Below, piece by piece: positions 24,471 to 32,106 of a stretch of 36,298 bases of DNA. Positions within the stretch are counted from its first letter, which is position 1. Every line of letters begins with the position of its first letter. The stretch spans positions 1 to 36,298 of the forward strand of contig UQWM01000023.1 in assembly GCA_900544795.1 (NCBI GenBank). Reading direction: 5' to 3'. Made by a program: the position numbers and the translations under genes. The notes below the pieces were generated by a model. That model was not told the origin of the DNA. It saw only the letters and a program-made list of their open reading frames with translations, and did no database searches. The DNA comes from an uncultured Phascolarctobacterium sp. GTDB taxonomy: Bacteria; Bacillota; Negativicutes; Acidaminococcales; Acidaminococcaceae.

Positions 24471-24508
24471 AGAAAGCCTCCTAACGTCAGTTATCGTCAG
24501 AGGCACTC
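24471..24508 (-). terminator. Attenuator-like hairpin in the leader of the FecBCD operon
   Basis: On the minus strand GCCTC-TGACG and CGTTA-GGAGGC pair around a short loop, followed by TTTCTTAATTTTT. It lies between the promoter at 24534-24562 and the start codon at 24449. The leader upstream of it is only about 20 bases, so no large aptamer fits. The direct repeat of GACGTTA in the leader could support an alternative fold. Confidence 0.5.
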
Positions 24509-24533
24509 GTAACGTCTTATTGATTACCGTTTC

Positions 24534-24562
24534 ATAATAGCATATATTACTACCAGCGTCAA
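24534..24562 (-). promoter_or_regulatory. Promoter of the FecBCD operon
   Basis: Minus strand: -35 TTGACG (24557-24562), 17-bp spacer, -10 TATTAT (24534-24539). It stands back to back with the plus-strand promoter at 24573-24601. Confidence 0.75.
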
Positions 24563-24572
24563 GGAAGTTCGC

Positions 24573-24601
24573 TTGTTAAGCGCCATTTACTTTGTTATAA
24601 T
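24573..24601 (+). promoter_or_regulatory. Promoter of the DUF896/pseudouridine synthase genes
   Basis: Plus strand: -35 TTGTTA (24573-24578), 17-bp spacer, -10 TATAAT (24596-24601), 27 bases before the DUF896 start codon with GGAGG between. Confidence 0.75.
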
Positions 24602-24628
24602 GCAAAGAGGAAACGGAGGTTTTATTGT

Positions 24629-24817
24629 ATGATAATAAATGAATTGATTGCCCGTATCAATGTTCTGGCTCAAAAAAAACGCAGCGAAGGTTTAACTGAG
24701 GCAGAAGAGTGCGAGCAGAAAACATTATATAAAGAATATCTGGGCTTTATCCGAGGGCAGGTCAAGCAGCAGCTTGATAAGATAGAAATTGTCGACGAAC
24801 TGCCGCCCCAGCACTGA
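24629..24817 (+). CDS. DUF896 family protein (YnzC-like)
   Basis: The product has 62 residues. The pattern INELIARINVLAQKKRSEGL, then TEAEECEQKTLYKEYLGFIRGQ is characteristic of the small helical DUF896/YnzC family common in Firmicutes, whose function is unknown. It has a clean promoter and a GGAGG site and ends one base before the pseudouridine synthase gene, so the two form an operon. Confidence 0.9.
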   Translation: MIINELIARINVLAQKKRSEGLTEAEECEQKTLYKEYLGFIRGQVKQQLDKIEIVDELPPQH

Positions 24818-24818
24818 T

Positions 24819-25469
24819 ATGGCATTTGATTTTAAAGCAACCATATTCTATGAAGACGCGTATCTGCTGATCGTTAATAAACCGGCCGGTATGCTGGTCC
24901 ATCCCACTGTTAAAGAAGATGGCAGTACACTTTATAATTATGTGGGCCGTTACTATGCCAAGCAAGGACTTGCGCATAATATCCACCCTGTGTCGCGCTT
25001 GGATCGCAATACTTCGGGCCTTGTTATTTTTGCCAAAGAACCACAGATCCAATTTTTGCTGTCTAAACAAGAGGTCTGCAAAAAATATTTAGCTGTCGTT
25101 ACAGGCATCTTACCATCTGACAGCGGCTGTATCGAAGCGCCGATAGCCCGCAAGGAAGGCAGCATCATCGAACGCTGCGTAGACCCAAGCGGCAAATATG
25201 CCCGCACCGATTATAAACTGATCAGCCATCACGGTGATTTAAGTTTACTGGAAGTACAGCTCCATACAGGCCGCACCCATCAAATACGCGTCCATATGGC
25301 CCACATCGGCTGTCCCCTCTGTAATGATAATCTTTACGGAACGCCGGGGCCTCAAAGCCGCCATGCTCTACATGCTTTTTACTTGGGATTTAGGCATCCG
25401 GTAACAGATAATTTTTTAGAAATTTCCTGCGCTTTGCCCAACGATCTTTTAAAAATTATATACTATTAA
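24819..25469 (+). CDS. RluA-family pseudouridine synthase
   Basis: The product has 216 residues from the ATG at 24819; a TTG ten codons upstream would overlap the DUF896 gene and has no better ribosome site. The catalytic motif HPVSRLDRNTSG carries the nucleophilic Asp62, and the later RTHQIRVHMAHIGCP segment is typical of the family. There is no S4 domain, so it resembles the short RluA-type enzymes that convert uridine to pseudouridine in tRNA or rRNA. The exact target cannot be told. There is hardly any ribosome binding site, which fits translational coupling to the gene before it. Confidence 0.9.
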   Translation: MAFDFKATIFYEDAYLLIVNKPAGMLVHPTVKEDGSTLYNYVGRYYAKQGLAHNIHPVSRLDRNTSGLVIFAKEPQIQFLLSKQEVCKKYLAVVTGILPSDSGCIEAPIARKEGSIIERCVDPSGKYARTDYKLISHHGDLSLLEVQLHTGRTHQIRVHMAHIGCPLCNDNLYGTPGPQSRHALHAFYLGFRHPVTDNFLEISCALPNDLLKIIYY

Positions 25470-25480
25470 AGTATAGAGTA

Positions 25481-25489
25481 TGCTATAAT
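25481..25489 (+). promoter_or_regulatory. Extended -10 promoter element of the aldolase gene
   Basis: TGCTATAAT (TG at 25481-25482, TATAAT at 25484-25489) lies about 35 bases before the start codon. No good -35 is present, as expected for an extended -10 promoter. Confidence 0.55.
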
Positions 25490-25524
25490 TAAAACACAAT
25501 AACAGACAAAAAGGAGGCTATCCT

Positions 25525-26454
25525 ATGCCACTAGTAACATCTACCGAAATGTTCAAAAAAGCTTATGAAGGCCATTATGCTGTAGGTGCTTTCAACGTTA
25601 ACAACATGGAAATCATTCAAGGTATCGTCGAAGCTGCACGTAATGAAAAATCTCCTTTGATTTTACAGGTTTCAGCCGGTGCCCGCAAATATGCCAATCA
25701 TATTTATCTGATGAAACTGGTTGAAGCCGCTATCGAAGATACCGGCCTGCCTATCTGCCTGCATCTTGATCATGGTGAAGACTTTGAAATCTGTAAAGCC
25801 TGTGTTGACGGCGGTTTCACCTCCGTTATGATCGACGGCTCCAAACATTCTTTTGAAGAAAATATCGAACTTACCAAACGTGTTGTTGACTACGCCCATA
25901 ACAAAGGCGTTGTTGTTGAAGCCGAGCTGGGCCGTTTAGCCGGCGTTGAAGACGCTGTTAAGGTAAATACAAAAGACGCCACCTACACTGATCCTGACCA
26001 GGCTGTAGAATTTGTTGAACGTACCGGCGTTGACTCTTTGGCTATCGCTATCGGCACCAGCCACGGCGCTTACAAATTCAAAGGCGATCCGGAGCTTGAT
26101 TTTGCCCGTTTGGAAACAATCACCAAATTGCTGCCCGGCTTCCCGCTGGTATTGCACGGTGCTTCTACCGTTATCCCCTCTTTTGTTGAAGAATGTAACA
26201 AATACGGCGGCAAACTTGATGGCGCTCAGGGCGTTCCCGAGGCTATGCTGCTGCAGGCAGGTACTTACGGCGTCTGCAAGATCAATATCGACACTGATCT
26301 GCGCTTGGCAATGACAGCTTCTATTCGCAAGCATTTAGCTACTAACCCTGCTGATTTTGACCCGCGCCAATATTTAAAACCTGCCCGTGAAGCTATTAAA
26401 CAAATGGTAGCTCACAAAATGCGCGACGTACTCAACAGCTCTAACAGACTGTAA
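25525..26454 (+). CDS. fba: Class II fructose-bisphosphate aldolase
   Basis: The product has 309 residues, normal for class II FBA. CLHLDHGEDF holds the catalytic Asp82 and zinc ligand His83; further zinc-site histidines are in GTSHGAYKF and LHGAST. NIDTDLR near the C-terminus contributes to phosphate binding. It cleaves fructose 1,6-bisphosphate to glyceraldehyde 3-phosphate and dihydroxyacetone phosphate in glycolysis and gluconeogenesis. AAGGAGG precedes the ATG and a terminator follows the stop, so it is a single-gene unit. A tagatose-bisphosphate aldolase of the same family cannot be fully excluded. Confidence 0.95.
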   Translation: MPLVTSTEMFKKAYEGHYAVGAFNVNNMEIIQGIVEAARNEKSPLILQVSAGARKYANHIYLMKLVEAAIEDTGLPICLHLDHGEDFEICKACVDGGFTSVMIDGSKHSFEENIELTKRVVDYAHNKGVVVEAELGRLAGVEDAVKVNTKDATYTDPDQAVEFVERTGVDSLAIAIGTSHGAYKFKGDPELDFARLETITKLLPGFPLVLHGASTVIPSFVEECNKYGGKLDGAQGVPEAMLLQAGTYGVCKINIDTDLRLAMTASIRKHLATNPADFDPRQYLKPAREAIKQMVAHKMRDVLNSSNRL

Positions 26455-26465
26455 AACCAACAAAC

Positions 26466-26505
26466 TACCCCTGTAGGCTTCGCTGCTTACGGGGGTTTCT
26501 TTTTG
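26466..26505 (+). terminator. Intrinsic terminator of the aldolase gene
   Basis: ACCCCTGTAGG pairs with CTTACGGGGGT, followed by TTCTTTTT, directly after the aldolase stop codon. Confidence 0.8.
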
Positions 26506-26527
26506 CAACTTTTACAACTGCTAAACA

Positions 26528-26556
26528 AAAACTCCCGCTCAAAAGAGCGGGAGTTT
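26528..26556 (-). terminator. Intrinsic terminator of the larA operon (bidirectional)
   Basis: AACTCCCGCTC and GAGCGGGAGTT form a GC-rich stem with a 4-base loop and T residues on both strands. It lies between convergent genes, ending the larA operon and backing up the aldolase terminator. Confidence 0.88.
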
Positions 26557-26573
26557 TACATTTTACAATCAGC

Positions 26574-27878
26574 TTAGTCTATCATCGGTACAGTATTGGC
26601 AGCATGCTGCATAATATTAACGGTATAATCATCCTGCAAGCCACGTTCCACAAGCTGCTGCTGGGCCAAAGTCCAAGCTTCAGCCAGGGTTTCTACCGGG
26701 ATCTGGCCTGTTTTTCTAACAGCTTCAAAATTCTCTTTTTTAGTAACGATATAGACGGTGCTTTTCTGACACAGCAGGAACAAACGGTAAGCAATAAAGA
26801 ACGGTATGGTAAATTTAGCACGCACCGCTTTTTCCATTTCGATCAAATCATCATAACGGAAGCTCTGCATATATTCAGGCGGATCATTGACCTCGCGTGC
26901 TTCCAGCAGAGAAATTACGATACCGCCGGGTTTTAATGCCATTTCAGCAGTATCATAGGTTTTCGAGCCCTGATAAAGATTGATATCTTTGGGGAAGCCG
27001 CCGGGTGAAGCGATAACCACATCAGCCTGCCCTTTAACTTTTACGCCCTGGATCTTCACAACTTCTTTTGTGCCTTCCAGCCAGGCATCATGCCAGTGCC
27101 CTGCTACGATCCGGGCAAAGTCGCCGTCGGTATCCATAACAGAGTTTACCAGAAAGCACGGAGCCAACAACGCTGCCGCTTCGCACATATCGTCATTCAA
27201 ACGGTTGTGGTCGATCAAAGTGGTGCGTGTTTCCTGACTGATACCGGCACCGACCTCGTCAGCCAAAGCCAGCGCATGGTTTTTTTGAATAGTCGCATCA
27301 CCGGCAACACCCGGTAAAATGCTTTTACGGCCACCACCAAAGCCTGCCATTAAATGTACGGTAATGCCGCCGGTAACTATAACTTTGTCGGCGTCAGCAA
27401 CATGTTTGTTGATCCAGACAGGCGTGCCGCGGCTGGTATCGCCAATATGCACTAAATCGTCAGCCAGACAGTCATGCTGGTAAACCTTAATGCGATCCAC
27501 AACTTCTTGTCCGCATACAGCAATATCCTCTGCTTTAGTTTGTGCGCGGTGCGTCCCCTGAGCAATAACGATGCAGATATCTTCATCAGCCACACCGCCC
27601 AGATTTACTTCGTCTACCACGTATTTCAAAAATTCCGGTGTTCTGATCCAGCCGCGGGTAATATCGCTGACGATGATCGCCACTTTGTCACCCTGCTTGA
27701 CTACTGACTGCAAAGGCTCACTGTTGATAGGATTGCGCAGCGCTTCAATAGTAGCCGCTTTGATATCCTTCAGCTTCGGTACTTCATTGCCTTCTATGAC
27801 CTGCAAAATATGTTCTTCCGGCAAAGCTATTTCCTGATAGCCCTCGCCTATACCAAATTTAAATGTTTTTAATGCCAT
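26574..27878 (-). CDS. larA: LarA-family racemase/epimerase, paralog 1
   Basis: The product has 434 residues, the usual LarA length. The residues that hold the nickel-pincer cofactor are conserved: His of GTHR, His of TVHLMAGFGGGRKS with its following Lys, and His of QKNHAL (equivalents of His108, His174, Lys184 and His200 in Lactiplantibacillus LarA). The family racemises or epimerises 2-hydroxy acids such as lactate or malate; many homologs act on other substrates, so lactate is not assured. It is the last of three tandem paralogs. The cofactor-making genes larB, larC and larE are not in the window. Confidence 0.9.
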   Translation of the reverse strand: MALKTFKFGIGEGYQEIALPEEHILQVIEGNEVPKLKDIKAATIEALRNPINSEPLQSVVKQGDKVAIIVSDITRGWIRTPEFLKYVVDEVNLGGVADEDICIVIAQGTHRAQTKAEDIAVCGQEVVDRIKVYQHDCLADDLVHIGDTSRGTPVWINKHVADADKVIVTGGITVHLMAGFGGGRKSILPGVAGDATIQKNHALALADEVGAGISQETRTTLIDHNRLNDDMCEAAALLAPCFLVNSVMDTDGDFARIVAGHWHDAWLEGTKEVVKIQGVKVKGQADVVIASPGGFPKDINLYQGSKTYDTAEMALKPGGIVISLLEAREVNDPPEYMQSFRYDDLIEMEKAVRAKFTIPFFIAYRLFLLCQKSTVYIVTKKENFEAVRKTGQIPVETLAEAWTLAQQQLVERGLQDDYTVNIMQHAANTVPMID

Positions 27879-27898
27879 TTTCTTTCCCTCACTTGTTC

Positions 27899-29206
27899 TT
27901 ATTTAAACATCGGCACAGTATTTACACCGTGCGGCATAATGTTAACAGTATAATCGGCTTCTTTGCCCTGTATGCGCAGCTTCTCCTGGGCCAGTGCCCA
28001 CGCCTCACCTAAGGTCGCCGCAGGTATCTGCCCCGTTTTGCGTACTGCGTCAAAATTTTCGGGCCGTGTAACCATGATAACCGTAAATTGCAGTGACATA
28101 CAGTACATATAAAAAGCTATGTAAAAGGGTATCGTAAATCCTGCCCGCAGTTCTTTTTCCATAGTCAACGCATCATTGAAACGGAAGCAATCAAAAAATG
28201 AAGGCGGCTCATAAATATCAGGGCAATCTAAAAGTGCGATAAAAATACCGTTAGCTTTCATAGCCATCTGTGCCGGAGCATAGGCTTTCATTCCTTGATA
28301 GAGATTGATATCCATGGGATAGCCGCCGGAAGAACCAATGACAACATCAGCTTTAGCCGTTGCCTCTACCCCCTGCAGCTCCATAACAGCTTCTGTACCG
28401 GCATACCAGGCGTCATACCAATGGCCTGCCACGATGCGTACAAAATCGCCTTCAGCATCCATAATAGAATTCACCAGGAAGCAGGGATTTAAAAAGGCAC
28501 ATACCTCGCACATATCCTCGCTGACCCTGTTACCTTCTATCTTTGTCAAACAGGTTTCTTGATTGATCCCTCCGCCTACAGCATCAGTCAATGCCAATAA
28601 ATGATTATGATTGATCGTTTCCACACCGGCAAGGCCCGGCATCACGCTTTTACGCCCGCCGCCGAAACCGGCAAAAAGATGCGTCGTGATCCCTCCGGTT
28701 AAAATCACCTTGTCAGCTTCCACTGCTCTTTTATCGATATAGACCGGAGTGCCCCTGCTGGTAGTGCCTAAAAAGACATTGGCGTCCTCACCATAAGCGT
28801 CGTGGTCGAATACCTGTAACCGCTCAAATAAAGTATCACCTAAAATCAGGCGTTTTTCCTCGTCGTTATTATCACGGTGTGTACCAGTCGCAACAATCAC
28901 AAAAATATCGCTGTCCGCCACACCGTTATTATTAAGCTCTTCTACGATAGCAGGCAAATAATCTTTGGTACGTGACCAGGTACGTGTAATATCGCTGACG
29001 ATAATCGCTATCCTGTCGCCAGTTTTGACTATTTCGCCCAAAGGCTTGCTACCAATAGGATCGCGCACCGCAGCCAGCGTTGCCTGCCTGACATCGGTTA
29101 TTTTAGGAGCGCTGCCGCCGTCGATGACCTGCGTGACATGCTCCTCCGGCAATTCAATGCTTTCCACTCTTTTGCCGATATTCAGCTCATATTTTTTAAA
29201 TGCCAT
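27899..29206 (-). CDS. larA: LarA-family racemase/epimerase, paralog 2
   Basis: The product has 435 residues. The nickel-pincer site is intact: ATGTHR, TTHLFAGFGGGRKSVMPG and INHNHLL. It lies 20 bases upstream of paralog 1 and 25 bases downstream of paralog 3, each with its own strong ribosome binding site (here GGGGGAG). The segments outside the cofactor site differ clearly between the paralogs, for example SFFDCFRFND here against EYMQSFRYDD in paralog 1. This suggests different 2-hydroxy-acid substrates rather than simple gene dosage. Confidence 0.9.
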   Translation of the reverse strand: MAFKKYELNIGKRVESIELPEEHVTQVIDGGSAPKITDVRQATLAAVRDPIGSKPLGEIVKTGDRIAIIVSDITRTWSRTKDYLPAIVEELNNNGVADSDIFVIVATGTHRDNNDEEKRLILGDTLFERLQVFDHDAYGEDANVFLGTTSRGTPVYIDKRAVEADKVILTGGITTHLFAGFGGGRKSVMPGLAGVETINHNHLLALTDAVGGGINQETCLTKIEGNRVSEDMCEVCAFLNPCFLVNSIMDAEGDFVRIVAGHWYDAWYAGTEAVMELQGVEATAKADVVIGSSGGYPMDINLYQGMKAYAPAQMAMKANGIFIALLDCPDIYEPPSFFDCFRFNDALTMEKELRAGFTIPFYIAFYMYCMSLQFTVIMVTRPENFDAVRKTGQIPAATLGEAWALAQEKLRIQGKEADYTVNIMPHGVNTVPMFK

Positions 29207-29231
29207 CTATGCTCCCCCTCAAAAGCAATGT

Positions 29232-30530
29232 TTAATCTTCCACTATCGGCATAGTTGCCGAAGCATGCCCCATAATAGTGATGGTATAATCTTCCTTGCC
29301 CTGTTTGGCCAGTTCCGCCTGTGCAAGCTGCCAGGCTTCTTCCAGGGTTGTCACTGGTATTTGTCCGGTTTGCTCGACAAACGCAAAGTTTTCCGGTTTC
29401 GTTACCAGGTACGTGGTCAAGGAATTGACGATGCAACGAGTTTTAAAGGCTACAAAAGCAGGGATGGAAAAATCGGCGCGTACGTCTTTTTCAAATTGCA
29501 GCACGTCTGATTGGGAGAACCAGTCCGTAAAAATAGCAGGTTCTTTGATATCAGGACATTCCAAAGTAAGTATCATAATGCCGCCTTTTTTGACAGCAAA
29601 AACAGCATTCATATGCGCTTTGCAGCTTTGGTACAAGTTCATATCCTTGGGGCTGCCGCCGGCAGATGCAAAAACTACATCAGCCTGCTCTTTGATAGGC
29701 ACACCAGCCATAGCTACAAGGTCCTTACAGCCCTTTTCCCAGGCTTTATACCAATGCCCGGCAACTACTTCGTGCAGCTGCCCTTCAGGCGTAAAAACCA
29801 TATTTACCAAAAATGCCGGATCTAATTTTTCAGTTACTTCTACCATATCCTCATGCAAAGGATTACCTTCTAAAAGCCCTGTTTCACAAAGCGGATTGCA
29901 GCCGTCACCTACCTGAGGCGCTAAAGCTATAGCATGATTATGCATGATCGTAGCGTGACCGGCAACGCCGGGCATCACTGCCTTACGGCCGCCGCCGAAG
30001 CCTGCCATCGGATGCAGGGATACGGCTCCTGTAATGATAACTTTATCGGCCTCAGCCACATAAGTATCAAGCAGGATTGGTGTACCGAAGCTGGTTACGC
30101 CCATATCCACAAGTTCCTCATTACTGCGGGCATCGTGCTGATGTATCTTGATCCGCTTAACGATCTCAGCGCCACACACCGCAACATCTTCTTCGTGTGT
30201 ATGGGCACGGTGAGTACCTGTAGCTACTACAATGGTAATATCCTCATCCGGCACCCCGGCAGCGTTGATCTCGCCGATAATTACAGGCAAAAATTCAGCA
30301 GTCCGCACCAGTCGGGTGACATCGCTGACGATAACAGCTACTTTATCACCCTGCTGCACAACCTCCTGCAGTGGTTTGCTGGCAATAGGCTTGCGCACGG
30401 CAGCCAATGTAGCGGCGGCAATGTCTTCTTGCACGATGGCTTTATTACCATGTATATCATAAAGAACTTTCTCTTCCGGCAAAGTCACTTCCTGAAATCC
30501 GGTTCCGTAAGGAAGTTGATATTTCTTCAT
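29232..30530 (-). CDS. larA: LarA-family racemase/epimerase, paralog 3
   Basis: The product has 432 residues and is the first gene of the operon. Cofactor-site motifs are VATGTHRAH, VSLHPMAGFGGGRKAVMPG (the usual Ser after Lys is Ala here) and IMHNHAI. It is the most divergent of the three around the active site. AGGAGG precedes the ATG and a -10 box lies at 30568-30573. Substrate unknown; the family acts on 2-hydroxy acids. Confidence 0.9.
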   Translation of the reverse strand: MKKYQLPYGTGFQEVTLPEEKVLYDIHGNKAIVQEDIAAATLAAVRKPIASKPLQEVVQQGDKVAVIVSDVTRLVRTAEFLPVIIGEINAAGVPDEDITIVVATGTHRAHTHEEDVAVCGAEIVKRIKIHQHDARSNEELVDMGVTSFGTPILLDTYVAEADKVIITGAVSLHPMAGFGGGRKAVMPGVAGHATIMHNHAIALAPQVGDGCNPLCETGLLEGNPLHEDMVEVTEKLDPAFLVNMVFTPEGQLHEVVAGHWYKAWEKGCKDLVAMAGVPIKEQADVVFASAGGSPKDMNLYQSCKAHMNAVFAVKKGGIMILTLECPDIKEPAIFTDWFSQSDVLQFEKDVRADFSIPAFVAFKTRCIVNSLTTYLVTKPENFAFVEQTGQIPVTTLEEAWQLAQAELAKQGKEDYTITIMGHASATMPIVED

Positions 30531-30567
30531 CTCGGAGTGCCTCCTCTGTTTTGCATTAATAGAATTA

Positions 30568-30573
30568 TTATAC
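30568..30573 (-). promoter_or_regulatory. -10 box of the larA operon promoter
   Basis: TATAAT on the minus strand, 37 bases before the first larA start codon and downstream of the trk terminator. A convincing -35 is not seen. Confidence 0.45.
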
Positions 30574-30590
30574 TCCTATTTAAGTAAAAA

Positions 30591-30625
30591 TAAAAGACAG
30601 ACGTTTAATAGCCATCTGTCTTTAC
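30591..30625 (-). terminator. Intrinsic terminator of the trk operon
   Basis: On the minus strand AAAGACAGA and TCTGTCTTT pair around a 13-base loop, then TATTTTT follows. It overlaps the stop codon of the last trkH gene. Confidence 0.75.
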
Positions 30626-32079
30626 CAGTTTCTGTTATTACTCCAAAACTCCGAACGCAGCAGCGCCAGCATCGTAAACAATTCCAGGCGACCCAGCAGC
30701 ATCGTTAAACATAATACTAATTTACCAAAGCTGTTGATATCTGCATAATTACCAGTTGCACCAACACTGCCAAAGGCAGGCCCTACACTGCTTAAACATG
30801 ATGCTACAGCAAAGATAGATTCTTCGATGCCCAATCCTGTAGATACTAACAACAACGCCATCACTGCAATCGTCATTATGTACACGAAGAAAAATCTGCT
30901 GATAGCGGCTACCACCGCTATGGGCATTACCCTGCCGTTAAAATTTACCGTCAGCAGCATCTGCGGATGGATGGCACGCCGCAGCTCGGCCGCTATAGCC
31001 CGGGTCATAACGACGAAGCGCCCAACTTTAATGCCACCTGCCGTTGAACCGGCACAGGCACCGACCAGATACAGCAGGCAGAGCAGCAATTTGGAGAAAG
31101 TCGGCCAGGTGTCATAGTCATACGAAACAAAACCTGTTGTAGTCGCAAAAGAAATAACCTGAAAGAACGCGCAACGAAGTCCTTCAAAAAACGGCAAGTT
31201 ACTGCTAAAAAACAGGTTTAAAGTAATTAAACCCGTTAAAACACCTATGATCATCATATACGATTTAAATTCACTGTCACGCCACAGGTTTTTGATACCC
31301 CTTTGGGTAACGGCATAATACAAAGCGAAGTTACCGCCGCCCAAAAACATGATCAATGCCAGCACCACTTCGATAGAAATACTGTCAAAGTGCATCACAC
31401 TGTTATCGTAGGTCGAAAATCCGCCGGTAGCAATCGCCGACATAGAATGAGTCACTGCATCGAACCGTGACATTCCACAGATAACTAAAAAGCCCGTACC
31501 AATCACAGTGAACAGGCAGTAAATAAAAAATAAGGCTCCGGCCGTCGTCCTGATCCTGGGCAGCAGACGTTCCTGTCCAAAACCACTGACCTCGGCATTA
31601 AAAAGATGTACTGCCCCGCCTGCCACCTGAGGCAGCAATGCAATGAACAAAACAATTATACCTATACCACCCAGCCAGTGCGTAAAACTGCGCCAGAACA
31701 AAACTGTTTTAGGCACTACCGCTAAATTAGTAATAGCCGTAGCACCTGTAGTCGTTAACCCAGACACACTTTCAAACACAGCCGACATCGGGTCTAAAAT
31801 CTGCAAAAACGCATACGGCAGAGCGCAGATAACACCGGTCAAAATCCAGGAAAATACCACTGTTGCAAAACCTTCCCGCAAAGAGATATCCTCTTTTTCA
31901 TCAAACCGGCCGTATTGAACAAACCCTAAGCCAACAAAAAGTGCCGTAAAAGACGCAATGGCAAATTCTACCGCCGAGCCGTCATTATAAAAAAGCGCCA
32001 ACCCTATCGGCAGCAGCAATATAGCGCTCAGCGCCAGACTGAGCCTGCCCAATAAAAAAGCTATCAGACTGAAATTCAT
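30622..32079 (-). CDS. trkH: Trk potassium uptake channel subunit TrkH, copy 1
   Basis: The product has 485 residues with the fourfold membrane-pore-membrane layout. Filter-loop motifs are SGLTTTGAT, SAIATGGFST, FATTTGFV and CLSSVGPAFGSVG. It conducts K+ across the inner membrane under control of TrkA. The ATG at 32079 with GGAGG 11 bases upstream is chosen over a TTG at 32097 that overlaps that site. It is the last gene of trkA-trkH-trkH. In place of the usual single TrkH, two different copies are encoded side by side. Confidence 0.93.
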   Translation of the reverse strand: MNFSLIAFLLGRLSLALSAILLLPIGLALFYNDGSAVEFAIASFTALFVGLGFVQYGRFDEKEDISLREGFATVVFSWILTGVICALPYAFLQILDPMSAVFESVSGLTTTGATAITNLAVVPKTVLFWRSFTHWLGGIGIIVLFIALLPQVAGGAVHLFNAEVSGFGQERLLPRIRTTAGALFFIYCLFTVIGTGFLVICGMSRFDAVTHSMSAIATGGFSTYDNSVMHFDSISIEVVLALIMFLGGGNFALYYAVTQRGIKNLWRDSEFKSYMMIIGVLTGLITLNLFFSSNLPFFEGLRCAFFQVISFATTTGFVSYDYDTWPTFSKLLLCLLYLVGACAGSTAGGIKVGRFVVMTRAIAAELRRAIHPQMLLTVNFNGRVMPIAVVAAISRFFFVYIMTIAVMALLLVSTGLGIEESIFAVASCLSSVGPAFGSVGATGNYADINSFGKLVLCLTMLLGRLELFTMLALLRSEFWSNNRNW

Positions 32080-32106
32080 AAAAAATACAGCCTCCAAAAA
32101 CCGTCA

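Noticed and set aside
29296..29916. Open frame of 206 codons opposite larA paralog 3
   Set aside because: It is antisense to a conserved gene and the protein has no family features.
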